Shown in pieces: positions 36,600 to 49,000 of a stretch of DNA of 64,000 nucleotides. Source of the stretch: Drosophila miranda. Lineage: Eukaryota > Arthropoda > Insecta > Diptera > Drosophilidae. The number at the start of each line of letters is the position of its first letter. The stretch's first letter is position 1. Both the position numbers and the translations under genes were made by a program. The notes under the pieces are model-generated. The model saw nothing but the letters and a program-made list of their open reading frames with translations. It made no database searches and was not told the DNA's origin. The DNA is taken from NCBI RefSeq assembly GCF_003369915.1, contig NC_046675.1:17484001-17548000 (forward strand), read 5' to 3'.

Positions 36600-38189
36600 T
36601 TTAAATTAAATCTAATGAAACTATATCAAACATGTCTTTCATTGCTGCAAGCAGCAGACAGTTTCTAACAGTATTTTTAGCCTTGCATCGCATAGACCAT
36701 CGCGCACAGGAAATTATGAAATTTTGCACGCCCACTGCAAATTATCCGTATGGTACGTGCGAGTACTATGTAAACGAACATCCATCCCATCTATAGCTGG
36801 AGGGGGCAGAGCCAAGGTGCATATGTACATTCTGGTGGCATAGGTACGTACGATGATCAGTCATTTTTCCGCTTCCAAAACAGTCCATTTTCGCCGATCC
36901 ACAGGAGCTGCCCCCTCGTCGTCGGCGGGGGTTATGGATCGGCTATAAATAGGACCAAAGCATGCTGCCAGAGCATCAAAAATGTGTTCTCTAAAACGAT
37001 ATCCAAATTCTCGTATGTACACAAGATTTCTCTTTGGAACCAGCATCAACACTGCTCGGAGCCGATGCGACCGCCGGCTGTCTTTTAATTGCAGTGCCAC
37101 GACCTCGGGGGCTGCGAAAATATCTTGGAATTTCAAGTACATGTGTGTGGTTGGGAAGGCCTCCGCTGTGGCTGCTTCTGGTCTGTACTTGACTTGAGCA
37201 TCGGGAGGCTAACTGGCAGCTGGGCCTCCTTTGGATTCCAGGAATGGGCTGCCTAATTCGAAAATAGATGGGAAATATCTCGTTGGGGTTGGGGGAATGA
37301 ATGCCTCAGTGGCGCATGCTGAATGTGTGTAAATGTATAATGCATAAATGCACTTTTATTGAATATTTTATACATTTAAATGCTTCAACATCCTCTCTGT
37401 ATGCTTAGACAAAAAATAATTGAGTACACTGCTCTTGTACTTACAATTTCGATGGATAATATTGTTTTGAACCTACGAGTAGGTAGGATACCCGGCGGGT
37501 AGCAGCACATTTTCAAATTTTCGATTCTCATCTCAATTCAGTTTGTATACAATTTCAGTCAATTTTTGTTGATTTTAGAATTTAGTTAGAATATGCACGG
37601 ATCGGATTCGTCGTTCTTAAGAGTGGTCGATTAGTTGGAATACTGCATTGAGGGGAACTCACATTTCTTAGCTATAACATAGGCCTAGTACTATATTAAG
37701 CAGAGCGCCTTCATCACTTCTTGTTTGTTTTGCTTTTGTTGGTTAAAATCCAGTCTATACACTTATAGTTAGCAAATGAATACATTTTGAATCGTTAACT
37801 TTATTTTAAGTACACTGTTTTTAGCACATCTCGTTCCCGTTTTCGTTTCGTTCAAATGTACTAGACGAATATGTATATGTATGTATAAATATGTGTATAC
37901 TATATAGATCGTTAAGGCACATTTATGGACAGTTTACATTTTGATTGGACCTGCTTTCTCTCATTGTCGTTTTGTCGCTTTGTCGCTCTCTTGCTACTCT
38001 CTCATGGAATGATTAAAAGTTGTCTAGCGTTTGTCTATATTAAAAAATACGAGTAGAGTACGAGTACGTTTCGTCTGTCTAGAACTTCCGTACCTAGCAT
38101 ATGTATGTTTATGTATATGTATATGTATATAAATAAGAACATGTAGGCTTACATTTTTAAAAGGGTTAGAGCTTAAGACTAAACAATAA
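36600..38189. other. Convergent 3' region of Act87E and yurt
   Basis: No supported gene. The right part should be the 3' UTR of yurt; a plus-strand TTTATT at 37355-37360, AATAAA in the yurt direction, is a possible poly(A) signal about 830 bp past the stop. A 93-codon minus-strand frame at 36861-37142 starts with ATG and looks protein-like but has no recognised family and an overlapping frame on the other strand. TATGTATATGTATAT-type repeats lie near 37870-37905 and 38100-38130. Confidence 0.5.
36943..36952 (+). promoter_or_regulatory. Perfect palindromic MEF2 site 3' of Act87E
   Basis: CTATAAATAG matches the strict MEF2 consensus CTAWWWWTAG. It lies about 680 bp past the actin stop codon, between the two convergent genes. 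It could equally act as a TATA box on the plus strand. A muscle enhancer downstream of the actin gene is the inference. Confidence 0.4.
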
Positions 38190-41100
38190 TTACAACTGAG
38201 TTGTAATAACGGACTTTCGTATAATAGTCGGCTCGCGTCCCTTGGGGGCCGACACAACCTCCGAGGAGACCAGCCAGGGTGAGACCATATCGTTGCTGTT
38301 GCTGGACGGAATGCGGCTGCTCTCCGGGTAATTGCTCTTGCTTTTCTGTGGAAGAAGATTAAGCGTTAAAAGCGTTAAGAGCCGTCCACAGAGTTCAACG
38401 AACTACGTATACGGGTATATACGTTAAGAGTTAGATTGCGTGCAGATTGAAAGAAATGAAAACTAAATGTTAATCGTTCTAGGCCAGTTTATAGACAGAC
38501 AGTGAAAGCGTAGACAGAATTGCTCAATGGTCAAACCTTTTCACTCTGTGGTGCATCTACTTCGCTGTGATTCTGGTTCTGATTCGGATTCTGGCCCGTC
38601 TTCTGCGCCTCTAACCGCTCCTGCTCACTAAGCGTGGAGAAGAGCAATGTGCCGGCGCTGGGTGTGGCGTTTGCCGCAGGCTTTGCACCAGATTCGGCTG
38701 CGTTGCTGCCACTGCTGTTACTGCTGCCGTTACTGCTGGCAGCAGCATTGTTGTTTATGATGTTGTTAATGAATATTTCATTAATGAGTATTTCGGCAGC
38801 CGAGGCATTGCTCAGCGCGGGTGCAGGGGCGCTTGGGGCCGGGTCTGTGCCACTGCTGGTGGGAGCCACTACACTGATGCTGGCAGTGGGGCTGCTGGGC
38901 GTGATGATGGTGGTCACACTGGTGGCCAAGCTGCCGCTGGTGTTGTTGTTGTTGAGTATGGCTGGCAGCGACGACGGGGGGGTAAGCGGCGCACTGAAGC
39001 TCGAGACAAAAGTAGCGTTGCTGAAGGGTGGATTACCATTGGTGATGCTCGAGGTGCTCGTGCTGGCGGTGGGGATGCCGCTGGCGCTACTGCCTGCCGC
39101 CGGTTTCTGTTCCGGTATGCTGAGCGTCAGCTTATCGCCTCCCTGTTCGGGTTTAGCGTTTACCGCGAGTGAAGCAAGCCCCAAAATGCGCGTGAGCACA
39201 CACAAACACACGCACACACAACATACAGTAAACATAAAGTGCGGACAACAAATGAAAATGAAAATAAAACATACAGAAAGCATGAAACGGGTGCAATGTG
39301 TGGAGCAAACTGGTTCGTTGGCCACTCACCACTGATATGTAGGTGGCGTTCAGGGAATCCGGTCCATCGCTGTGTGCATGATTGCTGTTGTTGCTGTGAC
39401 TGCTGGTGATGCTTGTGTGCATACCGGAGTGGGAAACGGAGCTAGCGGCAGGCACAAACATCTGATTGGTCAACTTTGCGTTGCCGCCGGCGCCCAATTC
39501 CTCCTCAACGCGAGCTGCAATGCAAGGAAGACAAGCTGATTAATCTCTGCTCCGAGTGTCCCTTTCGGAGTAGGAGTAGGTTTACCCTTAAGGATATTGC
39601 ACTTGATGTTGCCTGGCGGCAGGGCCGTGGCGCCCACATTGGCCAGCTTCACTTGGTTGTTGGGCTTCTCGTTGGCGTTCGAGAGGCGCTTAAGTGTCTC
39701 CGTGTTGTGGTCCATGTCGAAAGTCTTGTTGATGGTCACCCTGCCAGATATGGAGGGATGGATAGAGATTCTCTGGTCAATCTATATGCGGTTCGAGGCT
39801 CGAGAGTGTTTACGCTACCTGATACTGTTAGCATCGTTAATGGCTTCGTTTGCTAGCACTGATGGGGATGGATCTTTGACAATGGACTTAAGTAATGAGT
39901 CTAGCTCCCTATCTTTATCCGACAAGCCGCTCTTAACACTGCGCAATGATGACACAACACACACACAAGGCAGGACACAACATAGATACGTGAGAGACAG
40001 GTGGCAAACGCAAACAGGCAGTATTAGTCAGGATGTAGAAGCGATATGCACATCGTTCGAGTTAGCTAAACTGGATACTGGCTTACCTGAGCTGGCCGGA
40101 GCTAATGGAGGCCTTGCCAAAGCTGCCATGGTGAGAGGCCGCACTTCTGAACGGATTGGTCTCATCAAAGTTCTTGGTAGCATTCGGCGAATACGGAGGC
40201 GCATACTCCGGCTCCAATCTGCAAGAAGAAACCCAGGAACTAAGTACAATGTAAACACGTTTCGAAAACGTAAACATCTCCGTTTTGCATACTTCACAGT
40301 CAAGCCAGCCGCCTTGCCAATGGAGCCAATCTTGCTGTACGCCGGATCATCGTTGCTAAAGTTGGACTTTAGAGAGTTGCGACCCAGGGAGGCGCAGGCG
40401 GCCCCTGCCTGTGTGGAGGAACTGATGGAAGCACTGCAGGCAGCATCGGGTTCGATGATGGCGGAGTTCTGTATGACAGTGAGCACAGAGGGCGAGGGGG
40501 TTACAGTGATGAACTGATCCGTGGAAATCAGCGAATCAAAGATGTCACTGTTGTTGTCGTTGCTCGGAACGGGAGCGGCCACTGGAGTCAATGGAACTGG
40601 AGTCGGGTGAACCTGTGAGGCAGCTGCAGCAGCGGCGGCGGCTGCAGCAGCTCGAGCATTGACCGAGGCCACGGCTGAAGCGGCCGACTCTTGGGAGGCC
40701 TTTTGCCGCTCTCGCAGAAGATGGGACTGCCGACTGGCAAAGCGTTGGGAGGGCCGACGCTCGAACTGAACCGTGCGGCGGGCCCGGCTCTGCTGGGTGG
40801 TCTGGAACTCGGTGCGGCCGGAGTAGCGGAAGCGCGAGCCCATGCGGAAGAAGTTCTGGCGTGCCGACGGGCCTTTCACAGGCGCCCGCAGCCGGAAGAA
40901 GGTGTGATGCTCCACGGCGCATTTCCACAAGTGCTTGCAGGCCTTCTCGTTGTACAGGCGGAAGACGAAGGTGTGCTCTTGCTCGCGACCATCGTCGTCG
41001 TCCTCGATGACGATGAGCGTAAGCTTTTTTTTCTTGAAGTCCAACTTGCTGATCTTTGGCCAGAAGAACAGACCTATCTTCTGGTCCCGCTCGAACACAA

Positions 41101-42491
41101 GGATGCCAGTGGGCGTCAGCCCCAAGTGATACTCGCATCCGTCTTTGCCCAGCACGGTGTGCATGTCCACGCCGTACATGTCCAGCCACTTGGCCTTGTT
41201 GAGGAACGCCGTCTCAGCCTGGGCAGGCGTCAGGCCGCGGCACGTCTTGTACTCCTCCAGAATGGATATTTCCAGATCCTCCGTCTGCTCCGGCACGAAC
41301 CGGAACTCCGAGACGGTGGCCGCCGAGTGTTCCTGATCATCGTAGTCGCCCAGCTCAGCTGTTTTTGTTGTTGTAAGTGGGGGGTAAGAACAATTAGCAA
41401 ATTAGAAAATTTAACCAAGAAACCAGGAACACGTACATTGCAAGGCCAGGGCGCAGAGCTCGGTGGACTTGTCGTCCGGACAGTCGAGGCGGCCTTCCAG
41501 CAGGTCTTGCTTCAGTTGCAGGAAGAATAGATAGCGCGTGAGCTCCTCGCGCAGCGTATTGGGCTCGGAAGAGTAGAACTTTACCTTAAGGCGGAAAGTG
41601 TACGGAGGTCCAACTGCGAATGAGTCGTAGTGCATTAGTATCGTTCAATTGGAGAGAGCACCAATAGCCTGTACTCACTTTTCACCTGCTTCTTGATGGG
41701 TTTGGTGGGGTCCAGCCAGTGCTTGACGTGATTGGCGTCCATGAACTGCAGGCCAAAGTAGTCCTTCTCGATGATGTCCAGGGCATAGAAGACCTGCTCG
41801 TAGAGGAAGCTGCCCAACGCTTTTTTCTGCAATTCAAGTGCAAAGTCGCGAAAATTAGTACCCTCGTGCTGCCGTGGTCTGTAAATCAAGATGGCCCTGG
41901 ACTAATCACGTTCGCTTAGCGGGTTCAACAATGCGAACATCAGAAGTGGTTCGTTCGTTTATCGTTTATCACACAGTCAGCCAACCAGCCAACCAGCCAG
42001 CCAGCCACCCAGCCAATACTGTTTGCCAGCATTTGTGTGCTGTGTGTCTGGCTATGTGCGACAGTCCCACACATCAGCAATCAACCTTTGAGGGGGCTTT
42101 TGCTTGACTTGATTCAACTCGAAACGTACACCAAACCATAGTTCATGTCATATTATAAATGCTTTTAGTTGGCATAGTCCCGGGGCCGCCGTCGTTGCTA
42201 TTACTTAACCCAACATGTCCGCATACAATCGGACAAACACAATGTATTTCGTAATTTATATGTAGAATTTCTTTATTCCGAACTCACCGATAATTCGATG
42301 GAAAGGTCAGTATTGTCCAGCAGTATGACGCGGCAGTCGATTTTGTTCTTGTTCACGACGATGCGCTGCGGCTTAATCTGGGAGCCGCTGGCCGCAACGG
42401 CCCCGCCACCGCCCATGCCACCGGCGCGGGGGCTGCTGGCATTATCCGCGTAGTTGTTGCGCACCTTGCGACGGCTCAGAAAACGCAACAT
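38190..42491 (-). CDS. yurt: Yurt, FERM-domain polarity protein (EPB41L5 family)
   Basis: Cortical FERM protein that binds the Crumbs tail, restrains Crumbs and takes part in septate-junction and lateral polarity. Ten coding exons on the minus strand: 42491-42288, 41826-41679, 41613-41437, 41358-40293, 40218-40087, 39938-39819, 39740-39586, 39514-39330, 39142-38537 and 38345-38190. Every junction is GT-AG and phases agree, giving 982 aa, close to the fly protein. The FERM domain covers about 49-335 ([68 protein letters not shown]), then a FERM-adjacent segment at about 336-385. The rest is low complexity: poly-Ala at about 412-423 and Ser/Asn/Pro-rich DNA in exon 9. The C-terminus ends TTQL, which fits a class I PDZ ligand. 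Start: [13 protein letters not shown], the family N-terminus; an upstream in-frame ATG at 42542 is less likely. Introns are 60-200 bp except the first (about 460 bp). Confidence 0.95.
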
Positions 42492-43125
42492 TTTCGTTAT
42501 ATTTGCTTTTTCTCGGTGGCCGCTACTTGTTGTTGTCGTCAATGGTGGGTCGGGGTGAGTCGTCTATTGTTGGATGCGACTGTGGCCGGGGCTCTGTTGC
42601 CAAGGCAGCGTATTGCACCGATAATTCACCTGTGTGCTCACCTCTTGGTCGTCGCCTGGGAAACAGCGCAGACATCAAGACCCAGCACGCACACTGCCAC
42701 ACCGAGCACCACTAATACCACTGCAAACTCGCGAGTGCTGCAACTTGTTCTTGTCCATACACACACCACACACACACATATAAGCGGGCACGCGACGCCC
42801 CCGTTTACTTGGCCTACGCCAGCGAATCGGTTGAGGACTGGGCGCTCCTGTGGCCGCGGCGGCGGCTATGTCTCCCCAAATCACAGTTAGTTGCTTCGGC
42901 CCGACAGCCACTACGTCCACTTTTGCACAAAAAACTAGCCCCAAACACGTTCGCGTTCTCGTTCGCAGAACCGAGAGACGCTTGATTTCTGGAATGTAAA
43001 TGCAATGCTCTGAGGGGTTTTCACTTTGGAATTATCTTAGGGCCTTCGTTGTGGTTTTCAGATTAATTCTCTTGTTTTCTTGATAAGTTAGTTCTTGTGT
43101 TTGTTTTTTTGTGTGGTTTTTTCGA

Positions 43126-43900
43126 ATGTTTACATTTGCTTTATTTATTACATGGCCACTACAAGTTAGCTTGCTACATAATGGGAGGAAAACGAGGGTA
43201 TGGAAAACAGGCAAAATGGCCTAGAAAATGCAACGCAAGTAAGGTCAAATCCACCCCTTTGCATGACATACCTTGATTCCATATTATGTCTGCAAGGTAT
43301 ATTGTCCTCGCACGTGAGGTAAGATTCGTACGAGTTGTGCAATTTACCTTGGCTGTTTTTGCCTGCTGACAAAACCCGTTTTTATTGACCATTCAAAATT
43401 ACGCTCTTCCCTCTCATTTTTTTCGTTGCAGCAGCAGTGTGACCGTCTGAGTCTCAGATATATACCGAAATAAACCGTCTCATTTTCAAAATATACCCAT
43501 GAAAAAAAAACACTTAACCCACTTTACCGCCTTCTATTTAAACAGGTTAAATCTTTAGTTAAACTGTATTACTTTAAATAAAACACACGATGTCTTTTAG
43601 TTAAACTGCGCCAAAATTGTTCAAGATTCATAATTTTCGTGGAGTGTATTTTAATACCCACTGGTCGACAATGGGTTAAGCTAATCGTTCTCTGTCCATG
43701 ATCGTAAATCATATTCCTCGACTTTGATATGCGGTTGAATATTACTAGTTAGCTAGGACCCTTATCCGATTGATTTATCAATTTTCTATAAGATCTAAGT
43801 GCTCCCTCTTATTTGATTGTGTCTAAACTAGGGTTTAAGCGTAAGTGATTAGAAGACTTTTTGCTCATACCGATTCAAAGAAAGCGAAAGTGAAAGGCTA
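43126..43900. repeat. Dispersed repeat, copy B (beyond yurt 5' end)
   Basis: This is the partner of 11784-12905, in the same orientation and the same block order but without about 500 bp near the right end. It holds GTGTGACCGTCTGAG at about 43437, a good reverse match to core-promoter motif 1 (YGGTCACACT); ATATATACCG and AAAATATACCC, similar to motif 6; and ATATCGATA-type sequence just beyond at about 43908, similar to a DRE. It lies about 640 bp above the yurt start codon. Whether it is a mobile or breakpoint-associated repeat, or includes promoter sequence, is open. Confidence 0.7.
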
Positions 43901-44566
43901 TAACGATATCGATACGATAAAGTTTTGGTGTGATGCAGGAGACCACAATTTGAGATAAAATATTCCAACAAATATTCGACATGTACGATATTTGTATATT
44001 TCATACGATATGCAGTACTGCCAACATTTCACTTTTGTAGCTAATCTGGCTCATTTTTAAAGATCGGTTTGTTAGAAATTTCTGTAATTTTCTGTTTTCT
44101 GGCCGAATTTGGTTTTGTAGTGATCGTAAGGAAAAACACGCCCGACTTCGGTTCAAGATATGTCGTGCTTAAAAACTAACGGGCTCTCCACTTTACTTCA
44201 GTGAATTAAACATAAACAATATGTATTTAGAATCAAAAAGATAGCTAATTTATTTTTTTCTGAAACTGTTTGCAAAATTTTAAAGTAACATTTACGGTAG
44301 CACCTCTGTTTGTTTGTACGCTTGACCTTTTTTATGCTATGTGGCATCATAGCCACATAAACGATATATACGATACATCGCACATGTAAAGACGTAAATG
44401 TTAATTGAATATAATAAAAACGATTGAATACGATTTGGTTTCAGTAAAGTACTAAACAATGAAAGGCTCAAAAAAACTAACGGTAGCTTACCAACACTTA
44501 CGCAATTTATTAGAGAAATTTTTTAGATGCAGAAATTTTACAATTTTCTAAGCGTAATGGTATTTC

Positions 44567-44752
44567 CTAAAAGAAACTGCCGCTTTCGGCTGGGCAGCAG
44601 GACAGGTACAACTTGTTGCCATTTCGGGTTTCATTACACAATTCTTTGAATTCGAGTTGTGTATCTCTCTCGCAGGAAACTACAAAACAGAAGAGAACCC
44701 ACGATAACTGTAAAATAGGAAACACACGAGGGTTTCTAGTGGCAGCCGGCAT
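44567..44752 (-). CDS. Possible small secreted cysteine-rich peptide (61 aa)
   Basis: I do not recognise this protein. The frame starts with ATG in a good fly context (ACAAATG). After a short basic start it has a hydrophobic stretch at about 11-26 (FPILQLSWVLFCFVVS) like a signal peptide. The remainder, CERDTQLEFKELCNETRNGN then KLYLSCCPAESGSFF, has four cysteines (27, 39, 52, 53) and an N-glycosylation site, as in small secreted peptides. Two acceptor-like strings (TATTTTACAG and TCTGTTTTGTAG) fall inside the frame, so it could instead be the last exon of a longer gene. There is no TATA box in view. It lies in gene-poor DNA beyond copy B of the repeat. Confidence 0.3.
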   Translation of the reverse strand: MPAATRNPRVFPILQLSWVLFCFVVSCERDTQLEFKELCNETRNGNKLYLSCCPAESGSFF

Positions 44753-45600
44753 TTGTAAAATCCTTTTTATGGCCCATTTATTCCTTTATTTGTTAGTGGA
44801 TTTAAGGCTGTAACTGTAACCGACATCCCGCTCACGCTCCCGGTCCCGCCTTCGGTCCTGTTTTCGTTCCCGGTCGCTGTCCACCCCTGGCCGAGCAGAC
44901 GAAAGCGCCCCATTGGTGGTCGTATTTCGAGTTTAAAGGTAAATGGGAGATTTATCGCCGACGATTTCCTCTGTTCTGTTCTGTTCGGTTCTCTTCTGTT
45001 CTGTTCGTCTGTGAGTATGAGCGTCTTAGCTGAAGGGAGGCCGGGTTTATATTGGGGTTTTAGTGGGCCCTTGAGATGTTTGGCCAGGGCCGAGGGTCCT
45101 ACTACAGTCGTCGTAGTTGGGGGCCCAATCGCATGATTCATTTTCGCTTATTGGCCATTAATTTTCACTCGATTCTGATTGAACCCGATATGCATTTACA
45201 TTTTTATGGAATGCATTAGAGATCCCGGGCTATAATTACACAAATGCCCGTTATAACAAGGCGCATGATTAATTACTGGCTAATACTGAAACCCGATCTG
45301 TGGTAACTCAGAGACAAGACACAGAGACAGAGGCAGAACCAGACCAGGCCTGACCAGAGCAGCCACAGTAGTAGGAGCTTCCGTGGCAGCGTCGCATTCG
45401 TCCATAATAACAAGACAGGCGACGATACAGCAGTCTTAGAGGCAGTTGGGGCAGCAGCAGCAGCCTGCTCCATAATTATGATAGGCCCCGCCGCAGGGGG
45501 GAGGCAACAATTAACAAATGGCTTCGTTGCCATTGCCATTGACCAAAATAGGCATGTTGGCGAAGGGTTATAGACAGCCAGACACACATTGCGTGTATCC

Positions 45601-46059
45601 TAGAGATGGGTGCTGGCTGGGTTTTTAAAACGAATGCGGATCAAAGCGGGTAATTTTTAAAAGTATGTACAACCTGTACTTTCAGATATCGGAAATTTGA
45701 TCATTTGATCGTCCCAAAACGATTCAACTGTTTTCAAACGGAACGGAACGACGATATTAAACAATTGGTGAGAAGTTGGTTTATATAACATGTCCGTCAG
45801 ATACTCTGTTTCTAAAAAATCCGAAGAGAGTTCCGAGCGAATCCCTAACAGTCGCGGAAGGGAATGCTCGTAGCCGCAGCCTGAGGAAAAGCCTTTTCGA
45901 AAGAGATGTATTTATTGGTCGAAGAGTGGAAGTGGTCGTCGAACTTGAAGGACGATGATTCCTACTGTCTAGTGAGTAAACTTTTGTCACCTTTCTATTT
46001 CCAGCTGCTGAGAAGGAATGACACGAAATTAAGTTTCCTCACGGCTCATGCCCATCTCT
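45601..46059. mobile_element. Candidate hAT-type nonautonomous element (MITE)
   Basis: TAGAGATGGG at 45601-45610 is repeated as its exact reverse complement CCCATCTCTA at 46050-46059, and the pairing continues imperfectly inward (GC and G matches over the next 10 bp). TAGAG/CAGAG ATGGGC-type ends are typical of hAT transposons. The flanking octamers (GTGTATCC and ATGAACTT) do not form a clear 8-bp target duplication, so the insertion is old or the interpretation wrong. The 459-bp interior has a 60-codon frame from a TTG codon at 45776 (SLRKSLFERDVFIGRRVEVV part) but no transposase. Confidence 0.4.
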
Positions 46060-49000
46060 AATGAACTTACATATGTATATAGACGTAGTATATAGATGTA
46101 CGTATTTGCATTGTCTTAACGATAATGGCAAGTCGTGGTCATGTAATACGAGGAGCAGGGCACATATTTGCCTGTGTTTATTTGTGTGTGTGTATTTGGG
46201 TGGGTGTGTGCATTTGTGGTGGGGTGGTACGATGGTACAAAGGTAAACTATTATATTTATACGGATGGATGGCGGCTCCACTGTCTGCGCACTTATCTGC
46301 AGTTGAGTGGGAAATAAATTCCTTTTAATTAAAACCGCAGCAGAGCTCGTGATTTAAATTGCTCACGGCTCAGGCGGCAGGCGAGTGCAAATTTATTGGC
46401 GTCCATCCATAAATCAGTGGCATCGGCGACGCTCTTGTCCCGGTCTCGGCCCGAGCTGTGCCCGAACTTCGAACAGCCAAAAGGTGAATTCATTTTAATT
46501 AAATAGAAAAATGTTTTGTTGCTTACTTATTTGATTGCCGCGCAGCAAACAAACTCTGGGAATCCAAAGCCCGAGCCGAAAGCCAGAGTCGGAGTCGGAG
46601 CCTGAGCCGGAGCCGGGGAGGAGCCACACACAGAGCAGCAATCGAAGGAGTGAAATTCATAGTAAGGAATTCGAAGTTTTTCAGTAATTGGCTACTTTAG
46701 TTGCTTCGATTGGGGACCAAGAAGCAGCAGGAGTGGCAGAAGTAGCAGGAGCGGTGCCAGGATGAGTGCAATAAAAAACATCCTCGTGTTGTAAAATTTT
46801 ATGTGTGATTGTGTGTCGCTTTACGATATCCTGGCAGCCAGCCTCTGCCCCAGTCGCCCAGTCCCCCAGTCGCTCTTTTCCGCTCTTTCCCGGCTCCTGG
46901 CTGCTCTCCACTCGCCACTCTCTATGGAGAAGGGCTCGTTACTGCCCGGATGAACGGACGGACACCAGACAGCAGACAACAGACAGATATGGCCGGAGCA
47001 GCAAATGGGGGCCAACGGGGCGTGGCAGATGCGACTGAGGCCACTGGGTCTGGGTCTGGGTGGCACAAAACATTTGTTGTCTCAGCGAATTCCCGGGCAA
47101 ACGATGCGATTGCCGTTACCTGCTCCACCTACGCCCTGGGGGAATATTTCACGGCTATTTGGCAAGTCAACAGCTTGTTTTATTTCGGCATGTAATTTTC
47201 GATGAGTATTTTTATGACGGCAGGCGACAAAAGCCAAAATCAATTGGAAATCAATGTTGCGATAGTTTCCCCGCCCATATGGATCGTGATCCTACAGAGC
47301 AGAGGGATAGCAATTAGGATGTCATTAAGCTGCTGGTGAGGAGCTGTGAAAAATGCGAGGGAAACGTTTCAAATTACGCACAATTTATTTTATTTTATAT
47401 TCAATTTAAAAAGTGTCAGCTTCCAGTCAGTCTTCCTCCTGCCACGTTTTTTGGTTAGCTTCGGCGTCGACCTTCGGGCTATTCAAAAAACCATATGAAA
47501 CGTATAAAAAAAGTTATTTATGCCCCGCGGTCGCTTTTGTTGCAGCGCGTTGTCCGGCAGGGTCCTTTACATGCCAAGCGCCTTCCCTTCCCGCCACTCC
47601 CCCTGCCACCGCCATTGGCGGGGGCTAAAAGCTAGAGGCCTTTTTTTGTAACTCTTTCGCCTTGGCGGCTGGTCAGGTCGAAAAGTTTCGCAGCATTGCA
47701 ACAATTAAAAGTGGCACAAGGGTCATTCAAACAATTGCCCATTGTTGTTTCTTCGGTGGCACAGGAGCTGCTAGGCGGTGGAAAAGGGGAAGAGGGGGAA
47801 CTTAATTTATGCCACTAATTACTTTAAGAGCTTTGTTGCCGCTGCAATCCTGCAGATTGCGATGTCTTGTATAAGATTTTCCAGGCCATTATGTACGCCA
47901 AAGGTTCCTCCCGAAACGGGCGTTCGAAAGGCCATGGAGTGGGAGTTGGAGCTAAAGAAGGAGCAAGTTTCGTTCTTGTAGTCAAATAATATGCAAATTA
48001 GAATTATATTCAAACAGTTTTTTCTGTGCCACTAGGTAAATGAAACTAAACCAAAAGTTTTACAACATCTTTCGTTTTGCTTCACTGTCTGCGGCTTTGC
48101 TACTTCAAATGACTTTTACCGAGTTTCGTTGAGCCCTCAGTCGGCCCACCACCCACCTCCCAGCTGTCCCCAAAAAAAGGAAGGAAAAGGAAAATTTGAG
48201 AGGTTTCTCAGGCTATTTACACCCAAGGGTCGGCTGGCAGCCCGGCCCGTCCATATGGCCCCGTATACTTTTTCGACCCAAAGAGCAGCAGCGAAACAAA
48301 AAGACATCCTCCCCCAGATGGCTTTCAGCTTTCAGCAACAATAAAACTCCAGCCCATAAAACTATAAGCGAAAGCAACAACTTTAAATTGTAGTTTATAT
48401 TATTGATGTGGCAGAGACCTTGACATGTGATTTCCCATAATTATGGAAGAGCTTACACCAGTGGCAGCTGCGTCCATTAGGGACCCGGTTCACCCTAGGC
48501 CACATAAATCTCACCTCGAGTACACACACACACACACACACCCTTACACGCACTCGGCGTGTGGCGTGTGGCAAGTGGCAAGGATGGAGCTCATCATCAA
48601 TGTGCAATATTTTGCTTATCATGCACTTTTTGTCGGGGAAACACACATCTAACATCTAACGAGTGGTTCGGAAAGTGCTCGAGGAAAAAGTGGTCCATTG
48701 AGCATCACAATTTGCTGATTGCTGGATTTTGCGATAGGAAATGAAAACCGAAACCGAAACTCATTTAAATCAATATTTTGTTGGGCACGTATGCAGCCCC
48801 AGCAGTTGTCCTCGAAGATGCTGAAGGGAGGCAGCTCCATGCTCCATGCTCTCCATGTTACATGGAGAGCCACGGGAGCCTCCGAAGACCCAGACTCAGC
48901 ACAATTGTCGGACTTGGCCTAAGCGTTGTCTTTCTGGCCACATGACCACCGCAAAACCCCAACCAGATGACGCCTGCATGCAAATGTCCCGCAACATTGT

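Noticed and set aside
36861-37142. Minus-strand 93-codon frame with ATG between Act87E and yurt
   Set aside because: It looks protein-like, but it sits in the expected 3' region of yurt, has an overlapping frame on the other strand and no recognised family; left out as a gene without conservation data.
38531-39325. Minus-strand frame starting [11 protein letters not shown] read as a separate gene
   Set aside because: Only the part after the acceptor at 39142 is coding, as yurt exon 9; the front is intron sequence.
40691-41530. Plus-strand frame of 279 codons
   Set aside because: Antisense of the yurt FERM exons; it crosses yurt splice sites.
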